A stretch of 64,000 nucleotides of DNA from BRH-c54 sp965284565 (lineage in GTDB: Bacteria > Bacteroidota > Bacteroidia > Flavobacteriales_E > Vicingaceae), in assembly GCA_965284565.1 (NCBI GenBank), contig OZ260100.1, positions 434,001 to 498,000 on the forward strand. Reading direction: 5' to 3'. Positions within the stretch are counted from its first letter, which is position 1. Each line of letters opens with the position of its first letter. The notes below the pieces were generated by a model. It saw only the letters and a list, made by a program, of their open reading frames with translations. It was not told where the DNA came from and did no database searches. The translations under genes were made by a program, and so were the position numbers. This document shows, one piece after another, positions 27,086 through 40,448 of the stretch.

Positions 27086-27685
27086 ATGAGAACAGTTTTT
27101 ATTGCATTGTACCTTTTTATGTTTGTTTTCGTTGGTTGTGCAAATACTGAAGAAAATAAAAACACAAGACAGGAAGACGAAACGACTGAGGTAATTTCTG
27201 ATGAAATTGTTGAAACTAAAAATATTCTTATTATTGAAGGGGATACATCTTTAGAAGAGTATATTGAATTTGTAAAGAAAAATAGTATACCTATTTCTGA
27301 ATGCTTAAGAATTTCAAAAAAAATTGCTAAGAAATATACTGGAGTGGAAGAATTATCTTTTTTGAAAGAATGTTATTTAAAAGATTCTTCAAGTGTTAAG
27401 TTAAATATGGCTACTTCTAAAGCATATCTATTTGTATATGAGTATGAAGGGGGTGTTGTAAATAAAATCAAAGCTGAAGAGATATTAAATTATACTTTAA
27501 ATTTCGACACGAAATTCAACAATCATGCGGAATTTAACCTCAATCAAGAATCGTTATTAAAATTCTTTAAATTATGGAATAAAAGTGATAAAGAAACAAA
27601 AGAGAATTTAATGATGTGGGCTTTACTAATGGATTTCGATATGAAATCAGATTATTATAAGAAAGAAGTTCAGAACAAATGGTAG
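27086..27685 (+). CDS. Hypothetical lipoprotein
   Basis: 199 residues with a lipoprotein signal peptide (lipobox FVGC, Cys about residue 18), followed by an acidic Glu/Asp-rich linker and a helical body with many Lys and Glu residues. I recognise no domain. It begins 18 bases after the GH18 gene's stop codon and on the same strand, so it may be cotranscribed, though no functional link is visible. It converges with the 27832 gene. Confidence 0.8.
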   Translation: MRTVFIALYLFMFVFVGCANTEENKNTRQEDETTEVISDEIVETKNILIIEGDTSLEEYIEFVKKNSIPISECLRISKKIAKKYTGVEELSFLKECYLKDSSSVKLNMATSKAYLFVYEYEGGVVNKIKAEEILNYTLNFDTKFNNHAEFNLNQESLLKFFKLWNKSDKETKENLMMWALLMDFDMKSDYYKKEVQNKW

Positions 27686-27710
27686 GGGTTAGATGAAATC
27701 TAAAGAAATA

Positions 27711-27736
27711 AAAAAAGCGTAGCAAATGCTGCGCTT
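27711..27736 (-). terminator. Hairpin with minus-strand T tract
   Basis: AAGCGTAGC pairs with GCTGCGCTT (one G-U) around AAAT at 27715-27736; on the minus strand it is followed by seven T. A second, downstream terminator for the metal-uptake operon. Confidence 0.65.
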
Positions 27737-27780
27737 AGATAAGGGTACTATTTTTATCAAGCAAAGAAAATAACTAAAAC

Positions 27781-27810
27781 CCCCCAATGATTTGAAAATC
27801 ATTGGGGATT
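27781..27810 (-). terminator. Terminator after the lipoprotein gene at 27832
   Basis: CCCCAATGATTT pairs with AAATCATTGGGG (27782-27807), flanked on the minus side by GGTTTT. Confidence 0.7.
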
Positions 27811-27831
27811 TTAAATTTAGTAAGATATTAA

Positions 27832-28407
27832 TTACTGAATTTCAGTAACAAAATTCAATTCAACATCCGTATCTCCCGGAGTACAAGTGCCGTCTTTTAC
27901 ACCCGGTTGGTGTTTTAAAACTACTTGAGTTGTTCCAGCAGAAGCTACTCCTGTAGCCCATTGAGAGGCTAAACCTATTTCATAAGTACCATCAGAATCT
28001 GTTCTGATAATGCTTAGGTTTACATTAGTAGGAGTGAAGCAAAAAATATGTTCATCAGCTTCTTCTTGTATTTCTGTAGTAATGTTTTCCACAGGATTTT
28101 TAGATTCATCAAATACTTCTAGTGTTGCATTATACACACTATTAGCAGCTAATCTAATAGTATCGAATTGTGTTGGAGCATTTCCACCATCACCGTCTGG
28201 ATCTCTAAAAAATACAGTTACTGTTGGCTCAACACCTGCGGTATCTACAAATGTAATTTTAACAGTAGTAATTAATTCTTCTTCGTTTACTGGAGGAGTT
28301 GAAGAGGATGGTTTTGGAGCATCATCGTCTTTTTTACAGCCAACCATTAATGCGGCTACTAAGAATATAAATAAACTTGCTTTGGTTATTTTTTGTATCG
28401 TTTTCAT
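27832..28407 (-). CDS. Lipoprotein of the TonB-receptor operon
   Basis: 191 residues. Signal peptide with lipobox LMVGC (Cys about residue 24), then a Lys/Asp-rich linker, Pro/Ser residues and a beta-rich domain (VKITFVDTAGVEPTVTVFFRDPDGDGG). It lies 10 bases after the TonB receptor gene on the same strand. Such surface or periplasmic lipoproteins paired with TonB receptors usually bind the imported ligand; here the ligand is not evident. The domain has few Cys or His apart from HIFCF, HQPG and a CTPGD segment. The family is often annotated as type 1 periplasmic-binding-fold-like in this phylum, which I do not verify. Confidence 0.8.
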   Translation of the reverse strand: MKTIQKITKASLFIFLVAALMVGCKKDDDAPKPSSSTPPVNEEELITTVKITFVDTAGVEPTVTVFFRDPDGDGGNAPTQFDTIRLAANSVYNATLEVFDESKNPVENITTEIQEEADEHIFCFTPTNVNLSIIRTDSDGTYEIGLASQWATGVASAGTTQVVLKHQPGVKDGTCTPGDTDVELNFVTEIQ

Positions 28408-28417
28408 ATTTTTTATT

Positions 28418-30748
28418 TTAAAATGTTGTTTTTAATTGTAGTATAAAATTTCTACCCATCTCATCACTATAATACCTGAATTTGTTGAGGTAATCACGAT
28501 AAGTGGTGTTTAATAAATTATTGATTTGCATCCCGATAATTAGCGGCACAGTTTGTTTTTTTGTTTTGTATAATGGAATTTCCAATCCGGCTTGTAAGCT
28601 CAGCAATTCATACCCTTTTGGTGGCGGCACAAAATCAGAATTAGCCTCATACCTGGTTTGTTCTAACACATGTTGCAAGGAAACACCTATAAATAAATTT
28701 TTTAATGATTTTAAACTATCTACATGAAAGTTAATACCATTTTCAAATCTATCTGAAGGAATACCGTATAGCCATTCATTAGTTGTTTCATCAAACGCTC
28801 TGATTAAAGAAATTTTTCCTGTATAAGTTATATTTTTATGGAAATGATAATTCACTTTCGTGTCCACACCTTTAAAAGAAGCAGTAGTTTGCTTGTACTT
28901 AAAAGTAGGAAAAGCACCTCTAATGGTTAGTGTTGGCGGTAGTTCAGGAGCTAAATAAATATAATTTGCAATATGATTATAATAAGCTTCTACTTGAATT
29001 AGCAGTTTTTCAGCACGATATTCTACAGAAAAAAGGTTGTTATAAGCCTTTTCGGGAGAAAGCGTTTTGTCGCCAATTTCTACAGCAGCAGCACCATGAT
29101 GAACGCCATCGCTAAACAACTCGTTTATACCTGGTGGACGCCAAGCTGAACCAAAGTTATATCCTAACGTTATATTATCAGTAAGCTTATAAACACTACC
29201 TATTGTGCCGGAAAAATTCTCATAATTAAAATCAGGTTCGGTTAGTTCTTCTTTTTCCCAGACGTAAGCTTGTTGGTAAATTTTATCGTACCGAACACCA
29301 CCTTCAATCTGGAGTTTGTAATTGTTACTTGTCCAGTTTTCTATCCAAAAAATACCCGAGCTGTATTTAATAAAGTTGGGAATAAAATTTCTGCCTTCCG
29401 TTGTGTTTCCTTGATAAATTCCATTAACACCAATAGAGCCTTTAAACTTTTCAACTCTTTCGTGTTCCCAAATTAAGTCGCCCGTATGGGTGGTTAAACC
29501 AAATTTAAGGTCAGGCAAATTAGGGTCATTGTCTCTACCTCTTGGTTGGTGTTTATCAAACTCATTTCTCAGGTTAAACTGACGAGCATAAACTAACTGA
29601 AGTTTTCCTACATTTCCTGTAGCTACATAGCTTTTTACCTTAAACAATTCATGTTCAATTTTCTGATAAGGACGCTCTATATCGTAAGTGAAACTAGCTT
29701 TTTCTAACGGTTCTTCGGCAGCAAAAGCGTTTTGTAAATCAGTAAGATTACCAATATGAGCACCTGAAAAAATGCCTATAATGGAGTTAAACTGACTATA
29801 AAATAATTCCACACCATATTTTTCTTTATTCAAACCTAAAGTCCACGAAAAATTTTGTTCTTCCACACCGGTATTTTTAAGAAAATAATTGGGGGTATGC
29901 ACATTTCCACTTTTCTTCAGAGAACCTTGTATTCGCCAAGCAATGCCTAATAGTTTATTGCTTTTTCCTTCTAACATAGCAGAACTAACACCCTGTTGTC
30001 CGTTAGAAGAACCAATAGCATGAATTTCGCCATTTATGCCCGAACTATCAGGTAAATTGGCTGGTTCTACCAACACAACTCCGCCTATAGCATTTGCTCC
30101 ATAACGTACACTTTGAGCACCTTTTACCACACTAAGTTTATTGGCAATAAAAGGATCAATTTCAGGAGCGTGTTCGCTTCCCCATTGTTGTCCCTCTTGC
30201 CTAATACCATTATTTAGAATAAGAATTCTGTCGCTATGCATCCCATGAATTACAGGCTTAGAAATAGAATTTCCCGTTGTAAGCGTTGTAACTCCAGTAA
30301 GTTCTTTCATGCTTTCACCTAAAGTTCTTCCTCTGGTTTTGCTAAATTCTTCTGGAGAAAGTTCTTTTTTTACAACAGAACTAAGTGGTTTTATTTCATT
30401 TTCTATGATAGCAAATTCTTTTAATTCTTCAATATGATGTTCTAAATAAAAGGTTTTTTGTGTGTTTTGGGTAATCAATACCTGTTGAGTATCAGGTTCA
30501 CAACCAATGTGACCAATAACTAATGTATAAGTTTGGCTACACAAATTCGGAACGATGAAAACACCATTCATATCAGAAATATATCCTTTTTCTAATTCAA
30601 CAATATAAATTGTAGAAAAAGATAAAGCTTGTTGATCATGTTCATCAATCACAATTCCTGAGAGAGTAAACTCGCAAGAGGGTGTTTGTGTAAACACCAC
30701 AGAATGACCAACTATGCTCAACAAAATTAAGAGCAATAAACCCTTCAT
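28418..30748 (-). CDS. TonB-dependent outer-membrane receptor
   Basis: 776 residues. Signal peptide, then a carboxypeptidase-regulatory-like N-terminal domain (LSGIVIDEHDQQALSFSTIYI), a plug domain (SKPVIHGMHSDRILILNNG and KGAQSVRYGANAIGGVVLVEP) and a beta-barrel ending in aromatic Phe (NFILQLKTTF). The plug wording QQWGSEHAPEIDPF is typical of receptors I associate with metal uptake in Flavobacteriia rather than with SusC sugar receptors. It is transcribed with the His-rich gene upstream and the lipoprotein downstream. Energy would come from TonB/ExbBD, not encoded here. Ligand (zinc, copper or another metal) is inferred from the neighbours. Confidence 0.92.
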   Translation of the reverse strand: MKGLLLLILLSIVGHSVVFTQTPSCEFTLSGIVIDEHDQQALSFSTIYIVELEKGYISDMNGVFIVPNLCSQTYTLVIGHIGCEPDTQQVLITQNTQKTFYLEHHIEELKEFAIIENEIKPLSSVVKKELSPEEFSKTRGRTLGESMKELTGVTTLTTGNSISKPVIHGMHSDRILILNNGIRQEGQQWGSEHAPEIDPFIANKLSVVKGAQSVRYGANAIGGVVLVEPANLPDSSGINGEIHAIGSSNGQQGVSSAMLEGKSNKLLGIAWRIQGSLKKSGNVHTPNYFLKNTGVEEQNFSWTLGLNKEKYGVELFYSQFNSIIGIFSGAHIGNLTDLQNAFAAEEPLEKASFTYDIERPYQKIEHELFKVKSYVATGNVGKLQLVYARQFNLRNEFDKHQPRGRDNDPNLPDLKFGLTTHTGDLIWEHERVEKFKGSIGVNGIYQGNTTEGRNFIPNFIKYSSGIFWIENWTSNNYKLQIEGGVRYDKIYQQAYVWEKEELTEPDFNYENFSGTIGSVYKLTDNITLGYNFGSAWRPPGINELFSDGVHHGAAAVEIGDKTLSPEKAYNNLFSVEYRAEKLLIQVEAYYNHIANYIYLAPELPPTLTIRGAFPTFKYKQTTASFKGVDTKVNYHFHKNITYTGKISLIRAFDETTNEWLYGIPSDRFENGINFHVDSLKSLKNLFIGVSLQHVLEQTRYEANSDFVPPPKGYELLSLQAGLEIPLYKTKKQTVPLIIGMQINNLLNTTYRDYLNKFRYYSDEMGRNFILQLKTTF

Positions 30749-30772
30749 TTTGATTGAATTAATTGTGAATTA

Positions 30773-30801
30773 GTTCTCACAGCCATACTGGCTATTAGAA
30801 C
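30773..30801. promoter_or_regulatory. Interrupted dyad upstream of the TonB receptor gene
   Basis: GTTCT-3-AGCC-5-GGCT-3-AGAAC is a symmetric 29-base arrangement (two arm pairs, same spacing on both sides), 25-53 bases before the ATG at 30748. It could be an operator for a metal-responsive regulator or an mRNA hairpin between two operon genes. There is no T tract typical of a terminator. Confidence 0.55.
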
Positions 30802-30854
30802 ATTGATAATCTAAAAAAATATTGATTTTTAAAGTGCCGAAAAATCGGGATGAA

Positions 30855-31181
30855 TTAAGCGGTAGGCGGCCCTCTGAGAGGTGTATTTTTATTAGTGTTT
30901 TTATTAATGAAAACAGTTAAGTATTCACTAATAATTGTTTTTTCATTTAAGAAACTAAAGAAATGGTGGTTTTTATCACTTGCTTCTGAAGAAGCAGAGA
31001 AGTTGAACGTACAAACTAAATCTTCTTGTTCGTGTTCAACATGGTGAAAGTGTTTTTCTGTTTTTGCATCACAATGTACCCCTTCGTGATGAAAAAATAA
31101 TTCATGAACAGTTCTTCCTAAATAAGCATAGGAAATAGCAATAACAAGTAATAGACTGATATGTTGTTTTATGCGATTCAT
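30855..31181 (-). CDS. Small secreted His-rich protein
   Basis: 108 residues. An N-terminal hydrophobic segment (about residues 8-22) exports or anchors it. The rest is rich in His, with clusters FFHHEGVHC, KHFHHVEHE and KNHHFF, plus two Cys, and ends LRGPPTA. These are metal-ligand-like clusters, so zinc or copper binding is likely but unproven. It is the first gene of a run that continues into the TonB receptor (106 bases later) and lipoprotein. An exact -7 box sits 10 bases before its ATG. Confidence 0.85.
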   Translation of the reverse strand: MNRIKQHISLLLVIAISYAYLGRTVHELFFHHEGVHCDAKTEKHFHHVEHEQEDLVCTFNFSASSEASDKNHHFFSFLNEKTIISEYLTVFINKNTNKNTPLRGPPTA

Positions 31182-31191
31182 AAATGAAAGA

Positions 31192-31199
31192 CAAAGTTA
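31192..31199 (-). promoter_or_regulatory. -7 promoter box for the His-rich protein gene
   Basis: Reverse complement TAACTTTG (TAnnTTTG). It lies 10 bases before the ATG at 31181, so the transcript would have at most a few leader bases. Confidence 0.55.
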
Positions 31200-31240
31200 C
31201 TTATTTTATTAATGACAAATTAATTGTGTGTACTTATTAG

Positions 31241-31271
31241 TTGGTGTGTAAGAAAAAATATATTAAATTTG
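31241..31271 (+). promoter_or_regulatory. Promoter for tRNA-Cys
   Basis: TTG at 31241-31243, 20 bases, TAAATTTG at 31264-31271 (exact), 18 bases before the tRNA. Confidence 0.7.
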
Positions 31272-31289
31272 CACTCACCTAAAAAAAAA

Positions 31290-31360
31290 GGTCCTGTGGC
31301 CGAGCGGTTAGGCAGAGGTCTGCAAAACCTTGTACAGCGGTTCGAATCCGCTCGGGACCT
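31290..31360 (+). tRNA. tRNA-Cys (GCA)
   Basis: 71 bases fold as a cloverleaf. The acceptor GGTCCTG pairs with CGGGACC, the anticodon is GCA in TCTGCAAAACC, and the T arm has GGTTCGAATCC. Unlike the other three tRNAs here, CCA is encoded directly after it (31361-31363). Confidence 0.95.
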
Positions 31361-31362
31361 CC

Positions 31363-31397
31363 AAAAGTCTCTGACAAAAATGTCAGAGACTTTTTTT
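31363..31397 (+). terminator. Terminator after tRNA-Cys
   Basis: AAGTCTCTGACA pairs with TGTCAGAGACTT around AAAA, then a T tract. Confidence 0.9.
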
Positions 31398-31479
31398 GTT
31401 TATGATGAAACCATCAGAACTCATCCATTAAATCTTTGTTTTCAGTTTTATATTAACTATATTTCTTTCCATTACCTTA

Positions 31480-31989
31480 TTATTTCATCCTAAAAATAGT
31501 AGAAAAAGTAATATTATAAACTGATTTAACCTGTTTTACAAAAAATGGTCGATATTCACTCACATCCTTCCTTAAATAATGTTCTTCAAAAGTTTGTTCT
31601 TCATTTCTCTTAAAAAAATCTCCTCTACCAACAAGCAGCATATTGGACATGGTAACTAAATAATCTTTTTCTTTAGGCCTATATTGAATAACTACCATTC
31701 CTTTAAAATCATTTTTATTTACAATTGCAGGTACAGCAGCAACACCTGTCTTTTTAGGGTCGGTAGCGTGAGACTTTAATTTTGCAAAAATCTGGTTGTT
31801 TTCAATTTTAAAAACATCAAATTTTTTAGACTTTTCAAAATAAGCATAAACCTCTGCTTGTGTTTTTTTAGTAGAAAAAGCTTTCTGCCAGGTTATTTTA
31901 CTATCATTTAAATAAAAATTTTCATCTTCCGCCTGAGAAAAGCCGTTTAATGCAAAAGCCAAAGAAAGTAAAAGAAAAATGTGTTTCAT
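31480..31989 (-). CDS. Hypothetical secreted protein
   Basis: 169 residues from the ATG at 31989, where the signal peptide MKHIFLLLSLAFALNGFSQ starts. The mature part has no domain I recognise: YLNDSKITWQKAFSTKKTQAEVYAYFEKSK near the N terminus and a GMVVIQYRPKEKDYLVTMSNM strand region suggest a small alpha/beta fold of the DUF4468-like kind, which is only a guess. A one-mismatch -7 box (TTCCTTTG) is at 32012-32019. It is separate from the two genes that follow rightward. Confidence 0.78.
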   Translation of the reverse strand: MKHIFLLLSLAFALNGFSQAEDENFYLNDSKITWQKAFSTKKTQAEVYAYFEKSKKFDVFKIENNQIFAKLKSHATDPKKTGVAAVPAIVNKNDFKGMVVIQYRPKEKDYLVTMSNMLLVGRGDFFKRNEEQTFEEHYLRKDVSEYRPFFVKQVKSVYNITFSTIFRMK

Positions 31990-32083
31990 GCTAATCAAAT
32001 TAATTTCCTTACAAAGGAACTTATTTTAAATACAAAAACCAAAACGTTACTTTCTCTATTCTAATTTCTATTATCTAATTACA

Positions 32084-33034
32084 CTAATGCTCCCCATTTA
32101 TAAAACTTCCGAAAACAGAATGCCCAAAATTATAGTTTAAAGAAAAACTAACATAGGGAGCAGAAGCTATATTTTGCTTATAATCATTATTTATTCCGTG
32201 TAATCTTCGCAAAAAAGCATAACCAAGTTCCATTTTGAGTTTAAAATGTTTTCCAAACCTAGCATTTGCTGCAAAATAGGTTTTCAATTCTCTTAAATTA
32301 ATAGTATTATCATCATTTTGAAAAACAGAACCCTCCCTACTTATGGCATTAATACCACTAAAATAAGCTGCTAAATCAAAATCAATTTTTCTACTCAAAC
32401 TATAATTAAACTTAAAATGCACAGGAACAATAAACTCTGCTTTTATTTTTGAATTTAATTTAGCCCTAAAACCAATTAGAGGTAAAGGAACAACCCTACC
32501 TTGGTTAACTACCAAAGTAGCACCGTAAAAATGAACCATCTTTAAGTTTCTGATATTAATATAAGCTGTATAAGCCCTAAAATTAGGTGTAAAACTTTGG
32601 TTTAGAGAAGTATTACTTTCTTCAAAATAAATATTGGCAGCATAAACCCAAATTCCATTTCTAACACTTGCTGTAATGGCAGTAAACTCAATTTCTCCCT
32701 TATAAATATTTTCTAACTGAGTATTAGTAATAGAAGGTTGTGCTACACTAAATTTTGACGCTAAAAATAGCTGGCTAGCTTTAGCATCAGCTTTCTTAAT
32801 ATTAAAATCTTTTAATGCAACACCAAACTTTGTCCTTATAGGTTTCACAAACTGAAACTTATATTTTGTCATCTGAAAATCTGCGCTATCATCAATTGCT
32901 CCCATAGAAGGATAATCAACACCAAATGTAGCTCCAGCATTAAACAATCTATTTACATTAAAAGACTGAGCAACAGTCTCTGTAAATGTTACTAAAGAAA
33001 TTATTATAGTAAGAATTAGCTGTTTTAACATCAT
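32084..33034 (-). CDS. Putative outer-membrane beta-barrel protein (DUF6268-like)
   Basis: 316 residues, signal peptide MLKQLILTIIISLVTFTETVAQ, then strand-rich sequence with alternating aromatic and polar residues, ending in a region like YVSFSLNYNFGHSVF, as in outer-membrane barrels. The start could be either of two adjacent ATG codons (33034 or 33031). It follows the larger barrel gene by 43 bases on the same strand, so it is likely an operon partner. DUF6268 membership is from memory and uncertain. No ligand can be inferred. Confidence 0.75.
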   Translation of the reverse strand: MMLKQLILTIIISLVTFTETVAQSFNVNRLFNAGATFGVDYPSMGAIDDSADFQMTKYKFQFVKPIRTKFGVALKDFNIKKADAKASQLFLASKFSVAQPSITNTQLENIYKGEIEFTAITASVRNGIWVYAANIYFEESNTSLNQSFTPNFRAYTAYINIRNLKMVHFYGATLVVNQGRVVPLPLIGFRAKLNSKIKAEFIVPVHFKFNYSLSRKIDFDLAAYFSGINAISREGSVFQNDDNTINLRELKTYFAANARFGKHFKLKMELGYAFLRRLHGINNDYKQNIASAPYVSFSLNYNFGHSVFGSFINGEH

Positions 33035-33077
33035 TTAAATCTAAAAAAATAAAAGCTACTAACTCAAAAAAAAAGAA

Positions 33078-34841
33078 CTAATCAACCAAATTCCAAACAA
33101 TTCCAAACTTTAATGACCTGCCTAATGCTGGATAATTAGCAGTTGCATAAAAATTATAACTATTCCAACCAGCATTAAAATGTTCATATTTCAAAAATAC
33201 CTGAGCTCTTTTAACATGAATATTCAAAAATACATCTACATAAGGATATTCTCCAATTTTTTGCTCTTTTTGAACATAAAATTGAGCTATTTCAGGCATA
33301 TAAGCATATCCATAAAAACCTGTTTTGTAAGAAACATTAAAGCCTAATTGTAATTTTGCAGCTTTCTTAAAAACATTCGTTTGAAAATAAATTAGCTGTC
33401 TACCTATAAAATCAGGTAGTGGAAACAAATATTTATCACTCGTTGTCTGATAAATAACCGCAGTTCTAAAATGAAACTTATATAACTTATAATTTTTGGC
33501 TAAAGAAAAAGTGTTCAATAAAGCTTGTTTATTGCTCTGCGTTAAATTAATTTGTTCATCAAAATAAATATAATTATTAATCATCCTAGAATTTACAGAT
33601 AACTCCAATTTATATTTTTGTAAATTCATACTGGCATTAATTCCATTAATCATTTGTTTTTCTAATGCATAATTTTGCCAAGAAAAATGATTAGAACTAA
33701 AATTCACATATTTCAAATCTGCTTCCTGTTGCTCGCTAAATAAATTTAACTGCAACAAAACATCTTTTTTACTTAAATAAGAAACATCAGCCATTACCAA
33801 CAAATCATTTTGTCTATAACCGCTCACACCATACTTTCCTTCAGACTCAACCTTCAAACGATCATTCATATAAGTAAACTTAACTCCCGAAAAAACATTA
33901 TTATAATTAGTATCCAACCCCGAAGTCTGAAAATAAGTATTATACTCATGTTCTGCAAAAACACCTAAATCATACTTTTTATTTCGGATACCTACTCCAC
34001 CTTTATTGGCAATAGTATTATAAGAAATTGAATCTACCCAAGCAATAGAATCCAATCGAATAGTATTAAAAATAGGAGACAACACATCATTATCTCTATA
34101 TAAATTTTCATTAATAGCGTAAGAATTGTTTAAAAAGAAATATAACCGCTGTTGATTAAAAGATAACAAGTCAAGTCTTTGAGCAAGTTTATAAGTGTAA
34201 TTAGTAAATTGATAATTAGAATTAGATAAGTTAACACTAACACTTAATGGATCTTCAGATAAATTCTCTTCAAATTGAACCATATCTACCAATCCGCCAT
34301 TTTCTTTTTGTTTCTTACGAAAATATTCTCCTGCAAATGAAATAGCATACTTATCAGACTTACTTTTATATCTTAACATAGAACCAAAATCACTAATACC
34401 AGATTCCTGATTAAGATATGCACCTGGAGAGCTTATCTTCTCTATATCTAAAAAAAACTCAATCCCCTTACCAAAATCATTCTGATGTTTCAAAGCAAAA
34501 ACCTGTTCCCTCCTACTAGCATTAATATAGGTAAACCTCGTTAGTGGTTTAACTCCATCAATATCAATCATCTTTTCATACTTTTTTTGTTGAAGAAATT
34601 TTGAAACAAAGATTCCATCAGTAGTAGGATAATAAAAAGAAGAGGTATAAACACCAAGATTATTTAGTAGAACATCATTTTTGTGTTTATAAAAAAGGGT
34701 ATTAACATCATTGTAATCAGAATGAATTATAGAATCAAACTGAGTATTATTCAACAACAATGTATCATTAGCCTGTCCCATTAAAACCATTGGGAAACAA
34801 GTAATAAGAATGATATATAAAAAACTATAACTATTACTCAT
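33078..34841 (-). CDS. Putative porin (Porin_10 type outer-membrane barrel)
   Basis: 587 residues from the ATG at 34841. Upstream in-frame codons exist, but this start follows a perfect promoter box and gives the signal MSNSYSFLYIILITCFPMVLMGQ. The rest is strand-rich with many aromatic residues and features of the large putative porins of Bacteroidota, such as YFQTNVFKKAAKLQLGFNV and the final PALGRSLKFGIVWNLVD. It lies directly downstream of the rRNA operon terminator, with its own promoter. Transport substrate unknown. Confidence 0.82.
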   Translation of the reverse strand: MSNSYSFLYIILITCFPMVLMGQANDTLLLNNTQFDSIIHSDYNDVNTLFYKHKNDVLLNNLGVYTSSFYYPTTDGIFVSKFLQQKKYEKMIDIDGVKPLTRFTYINASRREQVFALKHQNDFGKGIEFFLDIEKISSPGAYLNQESGISDFGSMLRYKSKSDKYAISFAGEYFRKKQKENGGLVDMVQFEENLSEDPLSVSVNLSNSNYQFTNYTYKLAQRLDLLSFNQQRLYFFLNNSYAINENLYRDNDVLSPIFNTIRLDSIAWVDSISYNTIANKGGVGIRNKKYDLGVFAEHEYNTYFQTSGLDTNYNNVFSGVKFTYMNDRLKVESEGKYGVSGYRQNDLLVMADVSYLSKKDVLLQLNLFSEQQEADLKYVNFSSNHFSWQNYALEKQMINGINASMNLQKYKLELSVNSRMINNYIYFDEQINLTQSNKQALLNTFSLAKNYKLYKFHFRTAVIYQTTSDKYLFPLPDFIGRQLIYFQTNVFKKAAKLQLGFNVSYKTGFYGYAYMPEIAQFYVQKEQKIGEYPYVDVFLNIHVKRAQVFLKYEHFNAGWNSYNFYATANYPALGRSLKFGIVWNLVD

Positions 34842-34851
34842 AATAAGAGTA

Positions 34852-34859
34852 CAAATATA
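34852..34859 (-). promoter_or_regulatory. -7 promoter box for the putative porin gene
   Basis: Reverse complement TATATTTG, exact. It lies 10 bases before the ATG at 34841 and just after the rRNA terminator. Confidence 0.6.
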
Positions 34860-34862
34860 AAA

Positions 34863-34896
34863 CAAAAAAACCCTTATCTATTAAGATAAGGGTTTT
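34863..34896 (-). terminator. rRNA operon terminator
   Basis: CCCTTATCT pairs with AGATAAGGG around ATTA; the minus strand continues into seven T. It follows 5S rRNA. Confidence 0.88.
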
Positions 34897-34902
34897 AAAA
34901 GA

Positions 34903-35011
<109 letters not shown>

Positions 35012-35118
35012 AAATCATCAATATTTTTATATACAATTAAGCACAAAGTTTTTAAAACTTCTAAGTACTCTATGTATATGACAATCAAAGAAAGAAATTA
35101 CAGAAAAACAAAAACTAA

Positions 35119-38009
<2,891 letters not shown>

Positions 38010-38095
38010 AACTGTTGTTTTTCTTTTCTATAATTTCTTTCATGATGTCAATGAACTTTTGATATCCTATAACTTAACGTTATATATATCTTCTG

Positions 38096-38169
38096 TGGAG
38101 AATATCGGAGTCGAACCGATGACCTCCTGCGTGCAAGGCAGGCGCTCTAGCCAGCTGAGCTAATCCCCC
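38096..38169 (-). tRNA. tRNA-Ala (TGC)
   Basis: 74 bases. The acceptor GGGGGAT pairs with ATTCTCC (two G-U), the anticodon is TGC in CTTGCACG, and the T arm is GGTTCGACTCC. It lies in the 16S-23S spacer; CCA is not encoded. Confidence 0.95.
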
Positions 38170-38176
38170 ATTTCCT

Positions 38177-38204
38177 AATGTTGAATTATGAATGTTGAAT
38201 TATG
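38177..38204. repeat. 14-base tandem repeat in the tRNA spacer
   Basis: AATGTTGAATTATG occurs twice in tandem between tRNA-Ala and tRNA-Ile. Confidence 0.8.
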
Positions 38205-38288
38205 AATTTTTTTTTAATTCTTACTCATACTTCTAAAATTTCCAATATTTAACCTTAATTAAAAAAAGAACGTTTTCTTTTTCTTTTG

Positions 38289-38362
38289 TAGTCCCACGCA
38301 GATTTGAACTGCGGACCTCTACATTATCAGTGTAGCGCTCTAACCAACTGAGCTATGAGACT
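38289..38362 (-). tRNA. tRNA-Ile (GAT)
   Basis: 74 bases. The acceptor AGTCTCA pairs with TGGGACT, the anticodon is GAT in CTGATAATG, and the T arm is AGTTCAAATCT. It is the first tRNA of the rRNA spacer; CCA not encoded. Confidence 0.95.
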
Positions 38363-38502
38363 GTATAAAAACAATCACAGCTCAAGGATAGCCCGCAACT
38401 GAGCTTGTTTTTGGTTTATTATTTTTTTATAAAAAAATGAAGAAGATAAAAAAGGTAAATATCATATTAATATTGCTATTAATATCGTGTAATTTTTCTC
38501 TA

Positions 38503-40033
<1,531 letters not shown>

Positions 40034-40179
40034 ATTCTTAAATGTTCTAAAAAATTACTACGCGTTGATTTTACTCAAGGATATTTACCTTTTTTTCTCT
40101 ACTTCAATTTCTTCAAAGAACTCTCTGTTTTAACCGCTTTCCCCTCTCTCATTCCCATCATTTCGTCTCAAACGGGCTG

Positions 40180-40208
40180 CAAAAGTACAACTCTTTTCCT
40201 TTTCCCAA
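40180..40208 (-). promoter_or_regulatory. rRNA operon promoter
   Basis: On the minus strand: TTG (40208-40206), 18 bases, TACTTTTG (40187-40180), an ideal Bacteroidota promoter. It is preceded on the minus strand by A/T-rich, A-tract sequence (about 40209-40300) resembling an UP element. The 16S leader would be about 140 bases. Confidence 0.75.
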
Positions 40209-40391
40209 AACTTTTTGTAACTTTTTTTTTACTTTTATTTCCCAACACCCTTAATAAGCTGATTGTGAAGACATTTTTTTTAATCTTTTTTTTCGAATCT
40301 TTAATTTGTTTATTGTGCTGCTCCCTTTGATTTATATATTATACTCTTTATCTTTTATCTAATATGCTTCATTTTTTGCTATACAAATTAC

Positions 40392-40433
40392 GCTCCTTCG
40401 GAGCTGGATTTTTACCACAAGCGTGGACGCTTG
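40392..40433. repeat. Two GC-rich hairpins downstream of a hypothetical gene
   Basis: GCTCC-TTC-GGAGC (40392-40404) and CAAGCG-TGGA-CGCTTG (40418-40433), followed by GCGGGAGCGGGGG. The composition contrasts with the A/T-rich surroundings. The rest of 40034-40448 is the 16S leader, rRNA promoter and A/T-rich sequence with no gene. Confidence 0.7.
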
Positions 40434-40448
40434 CGGGAGCGGGGGTTT

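Noticed and set aside
31224..31493. 89-codon open frame across tRNA-Cys
   Set aside because: It contains the entire tRNA and its terminator, and has no family match or start context.
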